Part shown: positions 22,450 to 34,269 of the stretch, piece after piece
How the letters are laid out: each line of letters opens with the position of its first letter
How positions within the stretch are numbered: the first letter of the stretch is position 1
NCBI GenBank assembly: GCA_026874595.1
Contig: CM049316.1
Coordinates: forward strand, 20,919,839 to 20,983,838
Source: Sipunculus nudus
Taxonomy: Eukaryota; Annelida; Sipuncula; Golfingiida; Sipunculidae
Reading direction: 5' to 3'
DNA: 64,000 bases
The notes under the pieces: model-generated
Database searches by the model: none
Told to the model about the DNA's origin: nothing
The model's input: the letters and a program-made list of their open reading frames with translations, nothing else
Position numbers and translations under genes: made by a program

Positions 22450-23315
22450 TTTTCATGGTTCCAATTTTATTTTGCTTTACGTCTTACATCGGTTTCCGTT
22501 TTGCGTATAAATAATTTGGTCCCAAAGGGTAGACTGCGCCTGAATTATACGACCACTAATACCAGAGTAAACATTGCCTGGTCACGCGTAATTGAGGGTT
22601 GGGCTTAAACCAACGCATAACATTACAGATTAGTAAAGGACAGTAGACGACATGGTGACATAAAGGACAGGTGCACGGCATAGATCAAAGCGTGATCGTG
22701 GATGATCAGACTGGGTCAGCAATTTTTGCGTCTTTGTTTCACACTGTTTTGTGTGTTATGACATTTATAAGAATTGGCAAATTTCATTGGCAGCTAGAGA
22801 CCATTAACCGTGTATCAATTTGCTGTCAGATTTATAAGCAACTATACATTTACGTTTAGATAGTTTTGATGAGTCATAGGTATTTGTTAGCTCTCACAGT
22901 AAGTACTGTTGCTGGGTGCGCACACTAAGTGTCGAAGTCCGATCAGTTTATGAAGAAGTATAATTTATCATGAATATTTTATATTGTGGTCATGTAGAAT
23001 GAATCTGTTAAATATTGTGTCTGTATTCTTCTTTGGTTAATGATAACTATATATTAACTGTAAATATCGACCAAGCACTCATTGTAAAAGGTAGTGTCTG
23101 ACTTGTCTAATTTTTTTTCTAAATATCACATGTAACACGACAAGGCAGTAAGAATATCAGAATTTGTTCTCCAAAACTTCCTAATTCAAAGTGCCTTATC
23201 TTATATAATCAAAGATGAAAAGTTGGTATGGTCCTTATATACTGTCATGTGTTGTATACAAATAAATATGTCCGCCTAATATGTTAAATTGTGTCTTAAT
23301 AAGTGAAATATTCAT
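22450..23315. other. No recognised gene
   Basis: AT-rich sequence without supported coding or RNA features. Confidence 0.45.
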
Positions 23316-23316
23316 T

Positions 23317-23317
<1 letters not shown>

Positions 23318-23372
<55 letters not shown>
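23318..23372. repeat. (TA)n microsatellite
   Basis: About 55 bases of perfect TA. Confidence 0.95.
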
Positions 23373-23374
<2 letters not shown>

Positions 23375-23399
23375 GAACATATTTCTGTACTGAATGAAA

Positions 23400-23795
23400 T
23401 GTAAGTATAACTGTTGATGTAAGTATGTAATTTACAAAACGGACAACACTTGCAAATACTTCTGAGATTCAGTCCGGATGCCCAAGTGCTGCTCCTGTAC
23501 ACTCTTGTACCACCACTTGCTTGATTGAGAAAATATGTCAAGGCTGCTGCAGACCAGACGATGCTGGCCTAAGAATAATCCAGTGCTGGCACCACAGGCA
23601 GTGACAAGTGGCATCCTGCTGGTGACATGAGTATACAGATGGTCTGTGTCCCTTTAAGGGGTGTGTAACGTAATGCAGAACACGCAGGTTTCTACTGCTA
23701 ATGCTAATCTATCTTCATGCGCTTACAGTTATTATTGAAAAGCGTTTAATCTTTCAATACGTGAGCCAAAATGGTATGCGTTTAAGTATGTCTGT
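23400..23795. other. No recognised gene
   Basis: GC-richer patch at about 23430-23660 with a 60-codon minus frame, but no family recognised. Confidence 0.35.
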
Positions 23796-23926
23796 TCGTG
23801 TGTGTGTGTGTGTGTGTTTGGTGGCTATAGGATGCTGAGATAAGGTCTCCATGAGAAATATATATATTTATATATATATATTTATATATATATATATATG
23901 TATGTATATATATATGTATGTGTGTG

Positions 23927-23990
<64 letters not shown>
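23796..23990. repeat. (TG)n and interrupted (TA)n microsatellites
   Basis: A GT run at about 23800-23818 and long TA blocks with TTTA and TATG interruptions at about 23860-23990. Confidence 0.9.
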
Positions 23991-23991
<1 letters not shown>

Positions 23992-23993
<2 letters not shown>

Positions 23994-24150
23994 CACGAAC
24001 ATAATCAGAAGAGAGACCTCAACGCCAACATTTAATCAATCATATAATGTAGATCACATATACAGACTGTTGTTAAAATCTCAGCTACCTCTGTAGCCTT
24101 CGTCAGAGCGAGTGTCTTGAAATCGAAATCAGTAATCAAAGATGACAGTG
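23992..24150. repeat. Possible retroelement end fragment
   Basis: The minus strand reads CTGACGAAGGCTACAGAGGT near 24107-24088, of the GAYGAAGGC type often found at the 3' end of animal retroelement open frames. No reverse transcriptase is present here, so the identity is uncertain. Confidence 0.25.
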
Positions 24151-25559
24151 TGACACTTCGCTAGGTCACCGGGTCTAGCTTGCCCGCTAAACCCATTAAC
24201 CTGGCTGATGTCTCTTCAGAACTCGCCTTTGCAAATCCACTTGAAAACAGGGCTGCTGTCGTATCATTGACATGAAGGGGTTAGTTTAGCAGGAAGAGTA
24301 TGTGCTAAGTGCCGGGTATTTAGAGAAAAAAGCCAAGTCCTTGGTTAATACTATTATGGACTGTAACAGGAAACTAATGCATGTAAATATTATACGCCTA
24401 TAGGAATATGTTTGTTTGTCTTACTCAGTACTCAAAAGCAGTAAGGGTGATTAAATATATCCAAAGTAAGGTTTAATTTACCCAAGTCAAGAGAAAACAA
24501 TATAGCTAGTTTATATCAGTAATAAGTTAGAGATCTATAAGTAGACTTCAATTTGTGGTCATGACAGATGGTCGTATAGAGGTGTGTTCGACAACTTCCT
24601 CCTTTGAAAATTAATATATGCATGTATGTTTGTGCGTGCGCGAATCTGGACACTTTCTGTGGATTCATCTGTAAATAAGTCAACTGTTGTAATACCTAAT
24701 GTTATAAAAGGTGTCCTACATAACACTTTACAAATTATATATCGTTCTCAAAGCTCCCGAGCCAGGGGAAATTTAACGCTTCTATGCAAACTCATTTGAA
24801 ACGCCCTGTGGAAAGAGCGTAAACGCCTCCTAAAACTTCGGATATAAGAACCGATATTTTTAGACACAAAACACACGTTAATGCTCTCATGGAGTTATTC
24901 ATGGGGTTCAGCATGGAATCTAGCCGACATGATTGCGAGTCATGATCCAAAAAATTAAGTGACAGCGTCCTAAAAGCTGTGGACAACCAGAATGTATGAG
25001 ATTTCTTGATCAGACATTGCTACAGGCCGCCTTTGTATCTTCAATGCACCGGGCTGATGACATCAGCCGTGTCAATCACATTTGTATTGTCTAGCTCACA
25101 TATTATAGTGCATAATATAATACATTGGTAAATTCAAGTTTCAGATCGTTCCGAGGGATATTTTATATAATAATTTAATAAACTTTACTTTTACCTTATT
25201 CAAATTTTTCAATACAATCATCTGTGACATGAATCAAGTTGACGTGTTATTAATAAGGAATGTTTTATACACCAAAATTGATAATTTTTTTACTACGTGC
25301 CATTTATATGGTTGAAAACCGTTGCGATAATGTATACAACGGGTTCACTTTTGGCTCCTTGACGGTAATGTCCGTCCAGCAAAGATATATTATAAGACAT
25401 AGGGTCTACGTATGGTCTACCTGGATACGTGATTTCACTGCTAATGTTACCAAGCGCGTTGTTCTGTCGATTGACTAAGGCTACTGTGCATCACATAAAG
25501 CACGCGTTACTAATATGTAAATTGGAAAGACTCTCGAGGTCCTCAAAGCATTATGGCAC
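24151..25559. other. No recognised gene
   Basis: AT-rich with no supported feature upstream of the TLR pseudogene. Short frames (64-74 codons) are not protein-like. Confidence 0.45.
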
Positions 25560-27180
25560 CCTAATTTGGAAATATCACATGTAATCCGGATTTCTCTGTA
25601 GGCCGCGTTTTTCTGTATCCCTGGGCAAAGCTTAAATTGTTCTAGTTTCGTCTGTACACGGGACCCTGGTTCCACCATCGTAAACTGTAGGAACAAAGGG
25701 CTCACGGATATTACATTTTTTGGTAAAAATAACGTTTCAAAGTTTACACTGTCTGGAAAACAAATACCCCGAAAAAAAAGAATAGTTCATTTGTCAACTG
25801 CTGTTACTTAGAGATAAGCAACTTGCGAAGTTCCGGCATTTCTACACAAAAAGAAGGGTCATATATGGGTCTCACCACTTTACAAATCCTAGACCTTCTC
25901 TTGGCTCGGACACCAAAGCACTGATGTCAAACGTCTTGAAGCTCCTAATAAATTTAGAAACTCTAGATCTGTCTTTGAATTCTGAACTGGGAAATGATAA
26001 GTATAGAATTTTAACTTCTTTGTTGCTGTCCCTGACAAAGAACAGATTAAGCACCCTCCTGCTGATATATGTTTATTGGTCAAGTGTGTTTTCAGATAAT
26101 TATATCACTTTGGAATTATTAAACTTTATTAAGACACCTTCACTCAGGAAACATGAAATCAGCAGAAAGAGAATGTCATCCTTTTCGAGTTTGCTGATTG
26201 GTTTTACCCCAAACCTAGATGAACTTTATGTGAGCGTCAACCACCTGTCATTGTAATCATTCCGGTTGGGTCTTCGACATCTTAAAGTTTGAGACAAAAG
26301 TCAACAAGCACCGGAAATACTTTCAGGTCATACAGACAAAAAAAAAATCCAGGAGCAGCAGTACTCTGAAATTTGGAACATCACTAAAATGTTCAGAAGG
26401 ACATGTTTACAACAACATATCACTTTTCCATTTCATGGCCAATTTTGGCATAATCAACCCCAATGTATATCTATCCTTGCAGAATAAAAACACTCAACTA
26501 TATATATACATAGACCTTTCGGAAAACAAACTGGTCTAGTTCAGGGGTTTAAAAGAGTTTTGTGCACAGAGTAAAACAAAGCACTAGCTTAGAATGGTTG
26601 TATACTATAGCAGGTATAATGGATTGTTTTGTCCTTTCTTTGTCGGTTTCCGTAATTGCGTATTGGTACAGATTAGAAATAAAGGATTTCTGCATTTGTC
26701 TGAAAATCCAGCGGGAGCTGTACGCCGAATTATGTGCAACAGACGGGGCGTTTCAATAGGATGCTTTTGTAGCTTTAAGCGAGAGAAAATTACCTTGGGT
26801 TGAGAATCATCATATCGCAAATCTTATAGAATGGATATGGGGTTTCATTTGTGTGTTCATTGCAGAGATTTTGAAATTGGGTGGCCGATTGAAGAAAATA
26901 TCCCTCGAAGCATTTCCACAACTCGTTAAACCATCATTGTGCTATCAAAACATTTTATTCAAAGTGGTTGGTGTAAATTTGAAATGCACATGGCCCGGAT
27001 CCACATGATGTAACAGGGGATGGATAAATGAATTGTTCCTTTGCTTGAAGAAGTTCCGATTGCAAACATGCCACGCACTCTTGTGGCCATCTTGAGCCTC
27101 ACACCTATTGCTTGTGATCTGGAGAGGATATAATAAACCATGTCCCTGCATTTTGGTCACGACTACGGTCCGCTCTGGGT
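25560..27180 (+). pseudogene. Decayed Toll-like receptor pseudogene
   Basis: The frame at about 25626-25745 aligns residue by residue with the intact TLR's LRRNT: QSLNCSSFVCTRDPGSTIVN, then CRNKGLTDIT, NVSKF and SGKQIP. It is preceded by a signal-peptide-like segment with a TAG at about 25599. LRRs follow (25924-26256: NLETLDLSLNSELGNDKYR, TPSLRKHEIS, FTPNLDELYVSVNHL), closest in wording to the minus-strand TLR at 2.8-5.1 kb. The middle LRRs and LRRCT are largely deleted between about 26280 and 26560. A TM segment (26590-26680) and a TIR domain remain (box 1 DAFVALSERKLPW after a TAG; box 2 CRDFEIGWPIEENI at about 26855-26900; GWCKFEMHMARIHMM near 26970-27010), with several stops and frameshifts. 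Homology ends near the FW box equivalent, about 27150-27175. Confidence 0.88.
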
Positions 27181-27714
27181 AAAGCACATGAACAATATAA
27201 CTCAGTATATGAAACTTGATTCTTGTATTGGCTTCATGAGGATGTACGTTTACCATTGCCAGACCTGTCAGAAATGTAATATTCAGTGCCTGATACATCT
27301 GCCGTTTGAGGTCATAATTGCCAATGTACCGCAATTATTATCCTATATACTCTTTAAATAATCCATCTGTCACTGTTTATGTATATACAACATGTTAAAG
27401 TATCAAACGTCAACATTATCCCATTGCACATTGCACATATTATTTTATGTAAGTTATAAACACGGCAAATGCTTATTTGTTTATCATGTGGCAAATCGTT
27501 GAATATATTCATTATTCACAGTGAGCATGATGTTATTCAATTTTGACTTATAGTGTTATAAATCTAGGTAAATAGGCATATACCCCTGTGATCAAGTTCA
27601 GTCTTACAGCTAGTTAAGCTTAGGCACAACGTTTTCTTGTTTTTTTTATACAGAGCTGGGATATCGGCTGTTTTATATAAACGCATTTTCACACATATGC
27701 CAGAAGTTTATTTT
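27181..27714. other. No recognised gene
   Basis: AT-rich spacer between the TLR pseudogene and the piggyBac relic. Confidence 0.5.
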
Positions 27715-28378
27715 AGTATCGCCTGAAGCGCCTCATATCTAGAAGGAAAGGAAGCGTAATGGCGATGAAATGGAAAGATAAGAGGGATGTGATGATGCTG
27801 TCGACAATGCACGGGGGTGGTACGGGAAAGACTGGAAAACGAAACAGAAACGGGAATTTTATGTTAAAACCAAAGTGCATCATTGACTGTAATAGAGGGA
27901 TGTGCGGGGTGGATCGGAACGACCAGCTGAACAAATATTATTCTGGCCTTCGGAAAACGCTAAAATGGTACAGGAAAATAGGACGTACTGCATTACATCG
28001 AAATAAGCGTGAATAATTCGTACCTTTTGTACAAAAAAGTGGGCGGCAAAGAACCGATACTGTGGTTCAGAAAAGAGGTGATTCGGGGTCTATTAGAAAA
28101 ACATGATACTGGTTTGTCGGATGATCAATTATTGACACCGATATAGAAATAGAAATATGAGGGACAGGGCCAACCAGGCACAGCTCAAGCCAGCACATAC
28201 GACTTTCTGGGACGCCGCACTATCCGGAAATAGTGCCACCGACGTCCGCAAAGGAGAAACCTACGAGACGATGTGTTGTTTGCACAAAACAAAAAATTCG
28301 TCGAGAATCACGATATCAGTGCAAGAACTGCCCAACAAAACCAGGTCTCTGCGTATATCCATGTTTTGAACTCTATAC
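27715..28378 (+). pseudogene. piggyBac-type transposase, C-terminal remnant
   Basis: piggyBac transposases cut and paste at TTAA through a DDD RNase H-like core and carry a C-terminal Cys-rich zinc finger. This piece reads MAMKWKDKRDVMMLSTMHGG (from 27759), then MKPKC-like KPKCIIDCNRGMCGVDRNDQ and LNKYYSGLRKTLKWYRKIG, the usual order near the end of the catalytic core. After frameshifts the zinc finger follows at 28257-28370 (PTRRCVVCTKQ, then YQCKNCPTKPGLCVYPCFE). Upstream, RLKRLISRRKGSV continues in frame from 27720. The N-terminal half is absent and no terminal repeats were found, so it is a truncated, inactive copy. Confidence 0.85.
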
Positions 28379-28476
28379 CATACGGTGGTGGATTATTGAT
28401 TATAATTGGGTTATTGCGGACATGAATACAGAGAAATGCACACATAGATATGCATTTTTTTGTTTACTTTTAGATT

Positions 28477-28478
28477 AG

Positions 28479-28530
<52 letters not shown>
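28477..28530. repeat. (TA)n microsatellite
   Basis: About 54 bases of TA ending exactly where the GCAGTA-hairpin element begins. Confidence 0.95.
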
Positions 28531-28533
<3 letters not shown>

Positions 28534-28810
28534 TGCCCTAATTAGGCAAAAGGCAGTATGTTCTCTAAAGATGATTTTGAGTAATTGCCCTTTAAAGTGT
28601 TTTTAAGTGTCCCATTAAGACCAATATCAGCAGGTACCGAACTTTATATTTTATATGTACATTATTATAACAGTATTTAACTGGTTACTGGCGGAAGCAT
28701 TCCAGCCATTTGTTTTTTTAAATATTACGAAAAATGTCTTTTGCCTTATTACTGCAGAAGCGATTATATATTACCTCCCGAAGTCAAAAAGCAGTAACTG
28801 CACAGTCGTT
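28531..28810 (+). repeat. GCAGTA-hairpin element, copy 1
   Basis: Starts with TACTGCC (28531-28537) pairing with GGCAGTA (28552-28558), directly after the TA tract. It shares GGCAAAAGGCAGTA, and further in GAAGTCAAAAAGCAGTA (about 28782-28798), with the reverse-oriented copy at 30795-31072. The remainder is strongly diverged. No open frame is seen. Class is unknown. Confidence 0.5.
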
Positions 28811-30495
28811 GATTCTGAATTTGATTAATTACCCTTTCCAAGTGGTTCAAGTGTCACATCACATCATTAACACAAACATTTTTCAGACTGACGTTAACAT
28901 CATCTTAAAACCATGACAACAAGCTCACAAAAATGTAATTTTAAGCCAAAACTTATAAACAAAGTAAGGCATAATAAAAATAAACCACAGATGCGCATCT
29001 GCATAGGGATTTCTACTTATACAAGTATACCTATCTTTTCCTATAGGTATTTTGTTTAAAATATTCTATAATATTTTCTCTATATTGGTCGACTTATTTT
29101 GATTTTTGTAATTGTTCCATTTCTTACATGATCAACCAGAACTTGAAAAACGAAGTTAAGCTATGTTTTCATAATGACACAAATGTCTATTAATGTTTCC
29201 ACTCAGACCATTATTTTAATATATTTATGGCACTGAAATCGACCAGAACAGTCAACAATTCGTTGAGCAAATAATAACATTGTTTCAAGAATGAAGATAA
29301 TATTGATAATAAACATTAGGACATGATTAAATAAATTTGAACCTAAGACTGTATTCAGCTACAGGCAGAGTTTGTTTAGATATTTTAATAAAGGTTAACC
29401 ATCATGTCCTTTGATGTCTGAAATCTGCTTAACCTGACATCATACTAAGTTCAGTTTCCTCAACAAGACTGTTTAACGTAAAGATCTTTTAACAAATATT
29501 AAAAAAATTACTTTATTGGGATATGCCGGAAAAAATAACACAGCCTGTCTACATGTAAAGTTTCAACTTATCTGGGCTGATGGTCTTACTTTATGCTCGG
29601 GTAATGATCCATTTTCTGAGCTTCTGAAGTATTACAACTTGTGTCTTTGCTTCCTATAGTAAAAATATAGGACAGCTATTTACGGTCAGGTATGCTGAAA
29701 TTTAGTGAAAAGTCGAATATTTCTTTACGTGAAGCGTGATCTTTGCGAAGTGTCCAAACGAAGTGTCCTCTGTTGGGGGATAAATAAGTGTCTTTTTCAA
29801 AAATACAAGAAAAATGATTAAATATGAAAACATTAAAGTGGTTGTACCAGTCTTCAGCAGCATCTCAAGATTTTCAGGGATCATTTTTTAGATCATATTT
29901 CATAAAAATTTACATAGCCATTCCCGAAGTCTGATCCTGTATAAAGTTACTAAATTTTCCTAATATATACTGAAAAATTCCCCCCGTAACTGTATTAGTA
30001 CATGATAGTTATTTCTCATCCCCATACCCAAGACAATCTAGTGGCATTTAAAGTTTGGATATTCAATGTGCTGCCGATCCCATTTTGCCATTTCTGCTCA
30101 GTGGAAGGATAGACCCATCGCTGAAATATGTGATTCTCAAAATTACATGTAAAGCCTGTACTTTCGTCCAAGGTGACCTGTTAGGACGCTGTTTGTCAAG
30201 CTGGAACTTCAAAAGTACTGAGAATATTATTTGGACCCTTCTGAATGTAGAGCGAGACTGTAATAAATCAATGACAATTAGCATTCTGAATTCCATAACA
30301 ATCAATCTTACTTATATTAAATGTGGTCTTTTGTTGATGTTTTACTGAATGGATACTTCACTTCCTAGAAGCGTTTCTGTACCCAGAGAATATAAGTTAA
30401 TTAACCTAATCCTGGATTTTCCACAGATGACTAACAAGGACTGTCAGCATGTTGACTTTCTGGCTTAATAGTTTCTATCTCCCTTAGATAACCTA
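28811..30495. other. No recognised gene
   Basis: Long AT-rich stretch. A 97-codon plus frame (30055-30348) and its antisense shadow show no known motif, so neither is called. Confidence 0.45.
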
Positions 30496-30500
30496 AAATG

Positions 30501-30574
<74 letters not shown>
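30501..30574. repeat. (CT)n followed by (TA)n microsatellite
   Basis: About 50 bases of CT repeat passing directly into about 24 bases of TA repeat. Confidence 0.95.
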
Positions 30575-30794
30575 GTCGTGTCCGTATTTCAACAAAGTTT
30601 TTCCTGCTATATAGTTTCACAATCTATTATGTTTTAATTTGTTATACATCTTTTCTGCAGAGCCATTGAATTCATCTGCATGTCGGAGAAAGATTCATCG
30701 TTCATAGTTTTTCAGAAAGAAATTTGTTTAACTATCACGAACAAATAGCAGTATCGTGATGTCAGTTTACGGAATATATGCTCATCCTTAGGTA

Positions 30795-31069
30795 AAGAAG
30801 AGCAGTAAGTGTTCTTACTGCTATTTGCCTTAGGATTTCTTAATGCTTCCTGTGCGGAAAAAGCAGTAAGTGAAGATACTGCTTTTTACTTCAGTATTGT
30901 GGTGTGTAAACGCAAATATTGTGATGTTACTGCCCTCATATCTCGGGATTCCCGAGGGCCAAGACGTAGCAACACATATACCTGATAGCACACATACTGC
31001 TATTGAAGATTTGAGCGTTAACTCATTTTGCCCAAACATGGAATTACTGCCTTTTGCCTTTGCTCGGCA

Positions 31070-31072
<3 letters not shown>
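30795..31072 (-). repeat. GCAGTA-hairpin element, copy 2
   Basis: Three separate inverted pairs of the same word are present: AGCAGTAAG/CTTACTGCT (30801-30822), AAAAAGCAGTA/TACTGCTTTTT (30858-30887) and TACTGCC/GGCAGTA (31045-31072). A CTCGGG/CCCGAG hairpin lies at about 30943-30957. The minus strand is open for about 80 codons (SSIAVCVLSGICVATSWP, then IFAFTHHNTEVKSSIF), but this is probably a property of the repeat. The outer end abuts a (TA)n tract exactly as in copy 1. Confidence 0.6.

Positions 31073-31132
<60 letters not shown>
31073..31132. repeat. (TA)n microsatellite
   Basis: About 60 bases of perfect TA at the end of the GCAGTA-hairpin element. Confidence 0.95.
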
Positions 31133-31136
<4 letters not shown>

Positions 31137-31379
31137 CATTTTTTATATACCGTATGTCGCATGACATGTATATATTCGAATGAAGACTGAGACATGCACA
31201 CTTTGAAATAAACACGTTTTATATATATTTATGTTATATATTATAAATTATATATATGTCGTATGTCACATGGCATGTAAATATACACGAGATACTATTC
31301 TGTAGATTTGTATATAATGCGGGGATGAACACGGAATTATGCATATATATATACATGTGTTTTTATATTTATATATTTT

Positions 31380-31415
31380 ATATATATATATATATATATA
31401 TTTATATTTTATATA
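31380..31415. repeat. (TA)n microsatellite
   Basis: TA-rich run with TTTA interruptions. Confidence 0.85.
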
Positions 31416-31439
31416 TATTTGAGCCATATGGCATGAACA

Positions 31440-31567
31440 GTTTTATTCTTAATATATAAGCAGTAAGTAGTGATATATAAGCATGATGTGCCGACCTCTC
31501 TCTGCTTTTCTTTCGCTCCCTCTGTCTTATCTCTCGATATATATATATATATATCGTATATATATAT

Positions 31568-31615
<48 letters not shown>

Positions 31616-31870
31616 CGTTGAAATGTACATATGAACTGGGTATGGTACACGATATCTACACACACAATATTTATATTTATTACTATTTGTATATAGATAC
31701 TTTATTCTTATAAGTATATAAGCAGTAAGTAGTGATATATAAGCATGATGTGCACAAACCTCTCTCTTCTCTTGTTCCTTCTGTCTTCTCCCTCTCAATA
31801 TATATATATATATATATATATGCTTTGAAATGTACATATGAACTTAGTATGGGACACGATATCTAGAAAC
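31440..31870. repeat. ~265 bp tandem duplication with CT and TA tracts
   Basis: TATAAGCAGTAAGTAGTGAT, then AAGCATGATGTGC, a CT-rich tract, a (TA)n tract and GAAATGTACATATGAACT occur in the same order at about 31455-31670 and 31719-31867. The two copies differ mainly in microsatellite length. Confidence 0.8.
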
Positions 31871-31929
31871 AGATATTTATTTTTTATTATTATTTGTATA
31901 GATGTAATAAACTCCGTTTATTATATTTA

Positions 31930-32755
31930 TTTGTTGTTTACTTGTGAATGCTGAGAGAGACTGATGTGAGTAATGCCCAGTGAGTGTTCACCAATTGCTC
32001 TGGCCCAGTGCCAGGGATCTCCGTTCTATGGTTTTATGGCCCCCTGCGTAATCAGATTATCACACCTCACTATCAGCTAATAAGCACCATCTCTGTCCCC
32101 TCCCGGACCACTGGGGTATGACTGTTGCAGCCTGTGGAGTCCTGGCACTGGGGGTATATTTCGGCTGGCAGTGAATGTGCGACATTTAAGAGAGTAGAGA
32201 ACTTTTCGACTGAAAGGAGGAAGATAAAAAAGCTACACAAGTTATGGAAATCGAAATTTTTCTGGGCAAAATATGTCATGGGGTAATCCACCTTAATTGT
32301 GAAAACAAAATCCATAAGAAATGGAAAAAAAATAAATAAAAAATAATTACCGACTTACAATGTAAAAGCAAAGGACTTTAAATGATAAATTGGAGACTGT
32401 TTAATAATAATGTTCTGATGTCAAATAAAACTTTGTAGTTTATCATCGAGTTGAAAGGACCTCTGGAGGCAAAATGAAAAAAGGACAAATTTTCACCCAC
32501 ACTAATGCAGTGTCCATTTGAAAGATGCATCTTAGCATAACGTATCTTGAGATCAAGCGCGTAGTGAAGGCTAACGACCATGCTGATGTGCATTGAACCT
32601 CCTAGAGGGACATGCAGTGTTCTTATGTGCAATTTGTGTGTTTTTAATCAAAATAATGCACGTAACCGCCACAAATTGATTTGCAATAATCAAACAGCTT
32701 CAAAGACAACAGAATTAAGACTTTGACAGAGATTGAAGGGAAAAAATCAGCCTTA
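31930..32755. other. No recognised gene; one inverted repeat
   Basis: CAGTGCCAGG near 32006 and CCTGGCACTG near 32141 are inverted and bound a 145-base GC-richer segment, perhaps a small foldback element. The remainder is unremarkable. Confidence 0.4.
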
Positions 32756-32763
32756 ACACAATA

Positions 32764-32935
32764 TTGTGGCGCCCGCCCGTCTGTGGCAAACCGGCTCCCC
32801 CGGCCACCGATGGCGCGGGTGAAAAGTTGCGGCGGCGCCTGGCCACCGAGCGGCAAATGGCCTAGAGCGACGCCCCGGCCGGCGGGTCCGGGCGGCGGGC
32901 AGCACAGGGAGGGTTCATTCTGTCGCGCGTTCCTG
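32764..32935. other. Isolated GC-rich, CpG-rich islet
   Basis: About 170 bases are strongly GC-rich with dense CpG (GGCGCC, CCGGCC and GGCGGCG words) inside AT-rich DNA. It starts TGGCGCCCGCCCG, which weakly recalls a retroelement primer-binding site. A 109-codon plus frame and a minus frame run through it, but neither is recognisable. It might be a promoter islet, part of an inserted element, or foreign sequence. Confidence 0.5.
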
Positions 32936-34269
32936 GTTTGTCCGTCCGTCTGTTACTGGACAAACACACAACAAGGGCAACCCCCAAAACACCCTCTCAT
33001 ACTAAGTGGTTATTATTTGCCACTTCCATTCGCAAAAATTGTCAGGATATAAGTAAAGTTATTTAATGGATCAGAGCATCATGTGAAGGATTACTTATTT
33101 ACACTGGTTTCCATGACACACACGCCTAATATTCCAGATCTCTTCCATAATTATTCACAAGACCTTTTTAAAAGTTTAAAACATTTAATTTAGAACAGGT
33201 TTAACAAATGGTGTGATCGCATCAAACATGAACTTATGCTAGCTAAAATTCCTATCCCTAGAAAATTTTCATCCAGTTTACCCACACAAATCCTCTAATA
33301 AACCCCAAATTCCCTAATATCTTAATGTTACCATCATTCCGGAATTCCTGATAAATTCCCTACAGTCAAAGTTTTATGAAGGAACTGGCTAATCTATAGT
33401 GACCAATCTATGAAGCTATCCCATTCCAAGTATGGCTGAGTTAATATACAATGTCAATGATATAACATTTGATTTAAATCCTTCCTGAAGATCAGTCATC
33501 ATGACAGAAAATTTGTTTAAGACACAAGCCATTAGACACAGTTAACTGTTATCAGATGTACTGGATCATTACCAGTTATATCAAAGTTACGTAGTTTTCC
33601 ACAAATTATTTACAGTTCTCATATACAAGAGGTTATAAACATTCATTTTTAACAGTACCATTAGGTTATATGAAAACCGTTCAAATATCTCCGTAGTGCA
33701 AGAGTACGCACTCGCGACAACAGGGGCTAGACAATGGCTGGTAAACATTCCAGAAATTTCGGATGCTGTTGCTCAAGGTATGATGTGAAAGTAAAGTAAA
33801 TGTAAACGTGTTCTCTAGCACTCTTTCGGCAAGTTAACTGAGGTCATAGATTTTTATGTGTTTGACCATTCATGGCGCAACAATTATTAACGGTTGGCAC
33901 CGGCTTATTTTTCATTGTTTAATTGAGTGGCCGCAGGCCATGTTTTGCCTTACAGAGAACCAGTTTCTGTGACGCAGTGAATCAACGTGAATACCTCATG
34001 TTTTGATATATGGTAACTGGAAGATTTTATTTGAAGTTAAAGGAAGAGAAATATCAACTTAAGATTCGAATTGAAGATATATCATACTTCCGTTTAAAAT
34101 AAACTCTAAGAAAACCATATACAATGGCGTTATTGATGACATGTGTTTGATCTTAGCACAAGCAACACCCCAATCTGTATTTTGCCGTATGAACATTTAA
34201 AACCTTATCTATTTAGAACCAAATAACAAGCGAAAAAAATTAATACAAATGACAACAAAATGAACACAA
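32936..34269. other. No recognised gene; one short coding-like segment
   Basis: At 33692-33781 a short frame reads VVQEYALATTGARQWLVNIP and EISDAVAQ, followed by GGTATGA, a plausible splice donor. This could be a lone exon or chance. The rest is AT-rich without features. Confidence 0.3.

Noticed and set aside
26945-27334. 129-codon minus-strand frame over the TLR pseudogene
   Set aside because: It is the antisense shadow of the TIR region; a matching antisense frame (2906-3139) lies over the minus-strand TLR.
30830-31201. 123-codon minus-strand frame as a host gene
   Set aside because: Lies entirely within the GCAGTA-hairpin repeat and a (TA)n tract; more likely repeat-derived openness.
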